A DNA stretch of 6,591 bases, from NCBI GenBank assembly GCA_964409635.1, contig CAYPEL010000149.1, forward strand, positions 1-6,591. The letters are read 5' to 3'. Below, piece by piece: positions 5,887-6,591 of the stretch. Made by a program: the position numbers and the translations under genes. Source of the DNA: CAYPEL01 sp964409635 (GTDB taxonomy: Bacteria > Pseudomonadota > Gammaproteobacteria > DSM-19610). The notes below the pieces were generated by a model that was not told the origin of the DNA, did no database searches, and was given only the letters and a program-made list of their open reading frames with translations. The number at the start of each line of letters is the position of its first letter. The first letter of the stretch is position 1.

Positions 5887-6393
5887 ATGTTCAAAATGGT
5901 ACTTTATTTGGAGCAACAGATGTCGATGTAAACGGCATTCTATACGATGTTTCATTCGAGGACGGAATTTGTGCGGATCTGTATAACGGCTGTGATCAGA
6001 ATTCAGACCTCCCTTTCTCTAATCCAACGAATGATGGAACTTTAGGCTTGGCAGCAAATTTAGCCTTACTGAATCAGGTATTTATTGATTCTCCTTTAGG
6101 CGCTTTTGACAGCGACCCCACATTGACTAATGGTTGCCAGTTAAACACCCCCTTATTTGTAAGTCAGGGTGGTAGCGGTCTGGGTATTCAGTGGATTTTC
6201 AACGATACAATAGAAAGCAAGGATATTGGTACTGGCTCAGGTGGAGGTCTGGCATCGTTCGACTCCAGTATCGGTTTTCCTGATAGTAATGCTTATGTGG
6301 TTTGGAGTAAAAGCTCTGTTGTTCCAATCCCTGCTGCTGCCTGGCTCTGGTCTACTCGGTTTAGTGGGGATTGCGAGAAAGAAAGCAGCTTAA
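5865..6393 (+). pseudogene. Broken gene for a small secreted PEP-CTERM-type protein
   Basis: The frame from 5865 encodes a protein-like sequence, with GATDVDVNGILYDVSFEDG, two cysteines near GICADLYNGC, and SDPTLTNGC. This resembles small exported proteins with PEP-CTERM tails, though I cannot name a function. It has no signal peptide and no start or ribosome binding site of its own. The GTG at 5865 lies in IS-derived sequence, so the 5' end was lost at the IS junction. Near the other end VVPIPAAAWL (152-161) begins a sorting signal, after which the frame is wrong. The shifted frame gives SGLLGLVGIARKKAA and a stop at 6391-6393, the expected membrane segment and basic tail. In the uncorrected frame the ORF runs on to 6449, through the terminator. 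Confidence 0.7.
6318..6393 (+). other. Frameshifted PEP-CTERM / VPxPA-type sorting signal
   Basis: The first half VVPIPAAAWL reads in one frame (6318-6347), and the second half SGLLGLVGIARKKAA reads one base over (6346-6393). Joined as VPIPAAAWLFGSGLLGLVG and RKKAA they make a typical C-terminal signal: motif, hydrophobic segment, basic end. Such signals direct processing and surface or exopolysaccharide association by exosortase-type enzymes. No exosortase gene is in the window. Confidence 0.65.
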
Positions 6394-6412
6394 TTTCTGT
6401 AGTAGTGCTTCT

Positions 6413-6442
6413 AAGACGGCGGCTTCGGCCGCCGTTTTTATT
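6413..6442 (+). terminator. Rho-independent terminator after the PEP-CTERM-type gene
   Basis: ACGGCGGC (6416-6423) pairs perfectly with GCCGCCGT (6428-6435) around the stable TTCG tetraloop, and a run of five T starts at 6435. Flanking A and T bases extend the pairing. It lies 22 bases after the reconstructed stop at 6393, which supports 6393 rather than 6449 as the original gene end. Confidence 0.9.
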
Positions 6443-6591
6443 ATCGTGAATGGCAAGCAAGATCAAGAGGTCAAAGTATTAGAAATCTGAATGCTTCGAA
6501 GAACACAATATTCATTTCATCTCAATGACCGCTTAGAGACCTTAACAGACATCGGCATTACCAACTCTAGAGACTGAACATAGTTTGGTGA
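6443..6591. other. Downstream region, nothing recognised
   Basis: No gene with a ribosome binding site is visible on either strand in these 149 bases. There is a 28-codon frame at 6491-6577 with ATG but no ribosome binding site, and small palindromes (CTTCGAAG, CTCTAGAG). The IS right end is not found here. Confidence 0.4.

Noticed and set aside
5602..5955. 117-codon minus-strand frame over orfA and the IS junction
   Set aside because: It is serine/arginine-rich shadow translation of the orfA coiled coil and crosses the IS break, so it cannot be an old gene.
6491..6577. 28-codon frame with ATG (MLRRTQYSF...)
   Set aside because: It is soluble-protein-like in composition but too short, with no ribosome binding site and no recognisable family. 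It could be chance or a remnant.

Overview
The window looks like a piece of a mesophilic, probably marine or aquatic gammaproteobacterial chromosome. This rests on style, not on a marker gene. The proteins are a DUF1800/DUF1501 secreted pair, the first opens with the 'DVAPxGxxDGxxNxADLxIL' kind of dockerin-like repeat, and a broken gene downstream ends in a PEP-CTERM-type sorting signal of the VPxPAAAWL kind. Base composition is moderate except in the insertion-sequence fragment, which is visibly richer in G+C.

Layout. Positions 1-462 hold no supportable gene. They contain a candidate sigma70 promoter (223-252) with a perfect TATAAT, a long imperfect inverted repeat (148-272) that spans that promoter, and a leader of roughly 200 nt. 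Positions 463-3825 encode a 1120-residue exported multidomain protein: signal peptide, two dockerin-like repeats, a concanavalin/LamG-like beta-sandwich region, an FN3-like domain and a complete DUF1800 domain. Eight bases later, 3834-5447 encodes a 537-residue DUF1501 protein with a twin-arginine signal. The two form a tight operon. Both families are of unproven function, and their pairing is a recurrent arrangement.

Downstream of the operon (about 5465-5870) lies the left part of an IS3-family insertion sequence. It has the left end, a hairpin that would hide the orfA ribosome binding site, an intact orfA, an A7 frameshift slippery tract and the first 20 codons of orfB. The element stops abruptly there and joins a decapitated gene for a small exported PEP-CTERM-type protein (to 6393), which has lost its start and signal peptide. 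That gene is also frameshifted inside its C-terminal sorting signal, in a way best explained by an 8-bp deletion between short direct repeats. A strong rho-independent terminator follows (6413-6442). The last 150 bases hold nothing I can name.

How it fits together. The two large proteins are predicted to leave the cytoplasm by different routes (Sec and Tat) and to act together in the envelope or outside. The IS fragment and the broken gene are a decay zone: insertion, deletion of the IS right half plus the start of its neighbour, then further erosion. I see no defence system, CRISPR array, tRNA or rRNA. The most interesting points are the modular DUF1800 architecture with an embedded EF-hand-like loop, the lesion in the sorting signal, and the IS junction.
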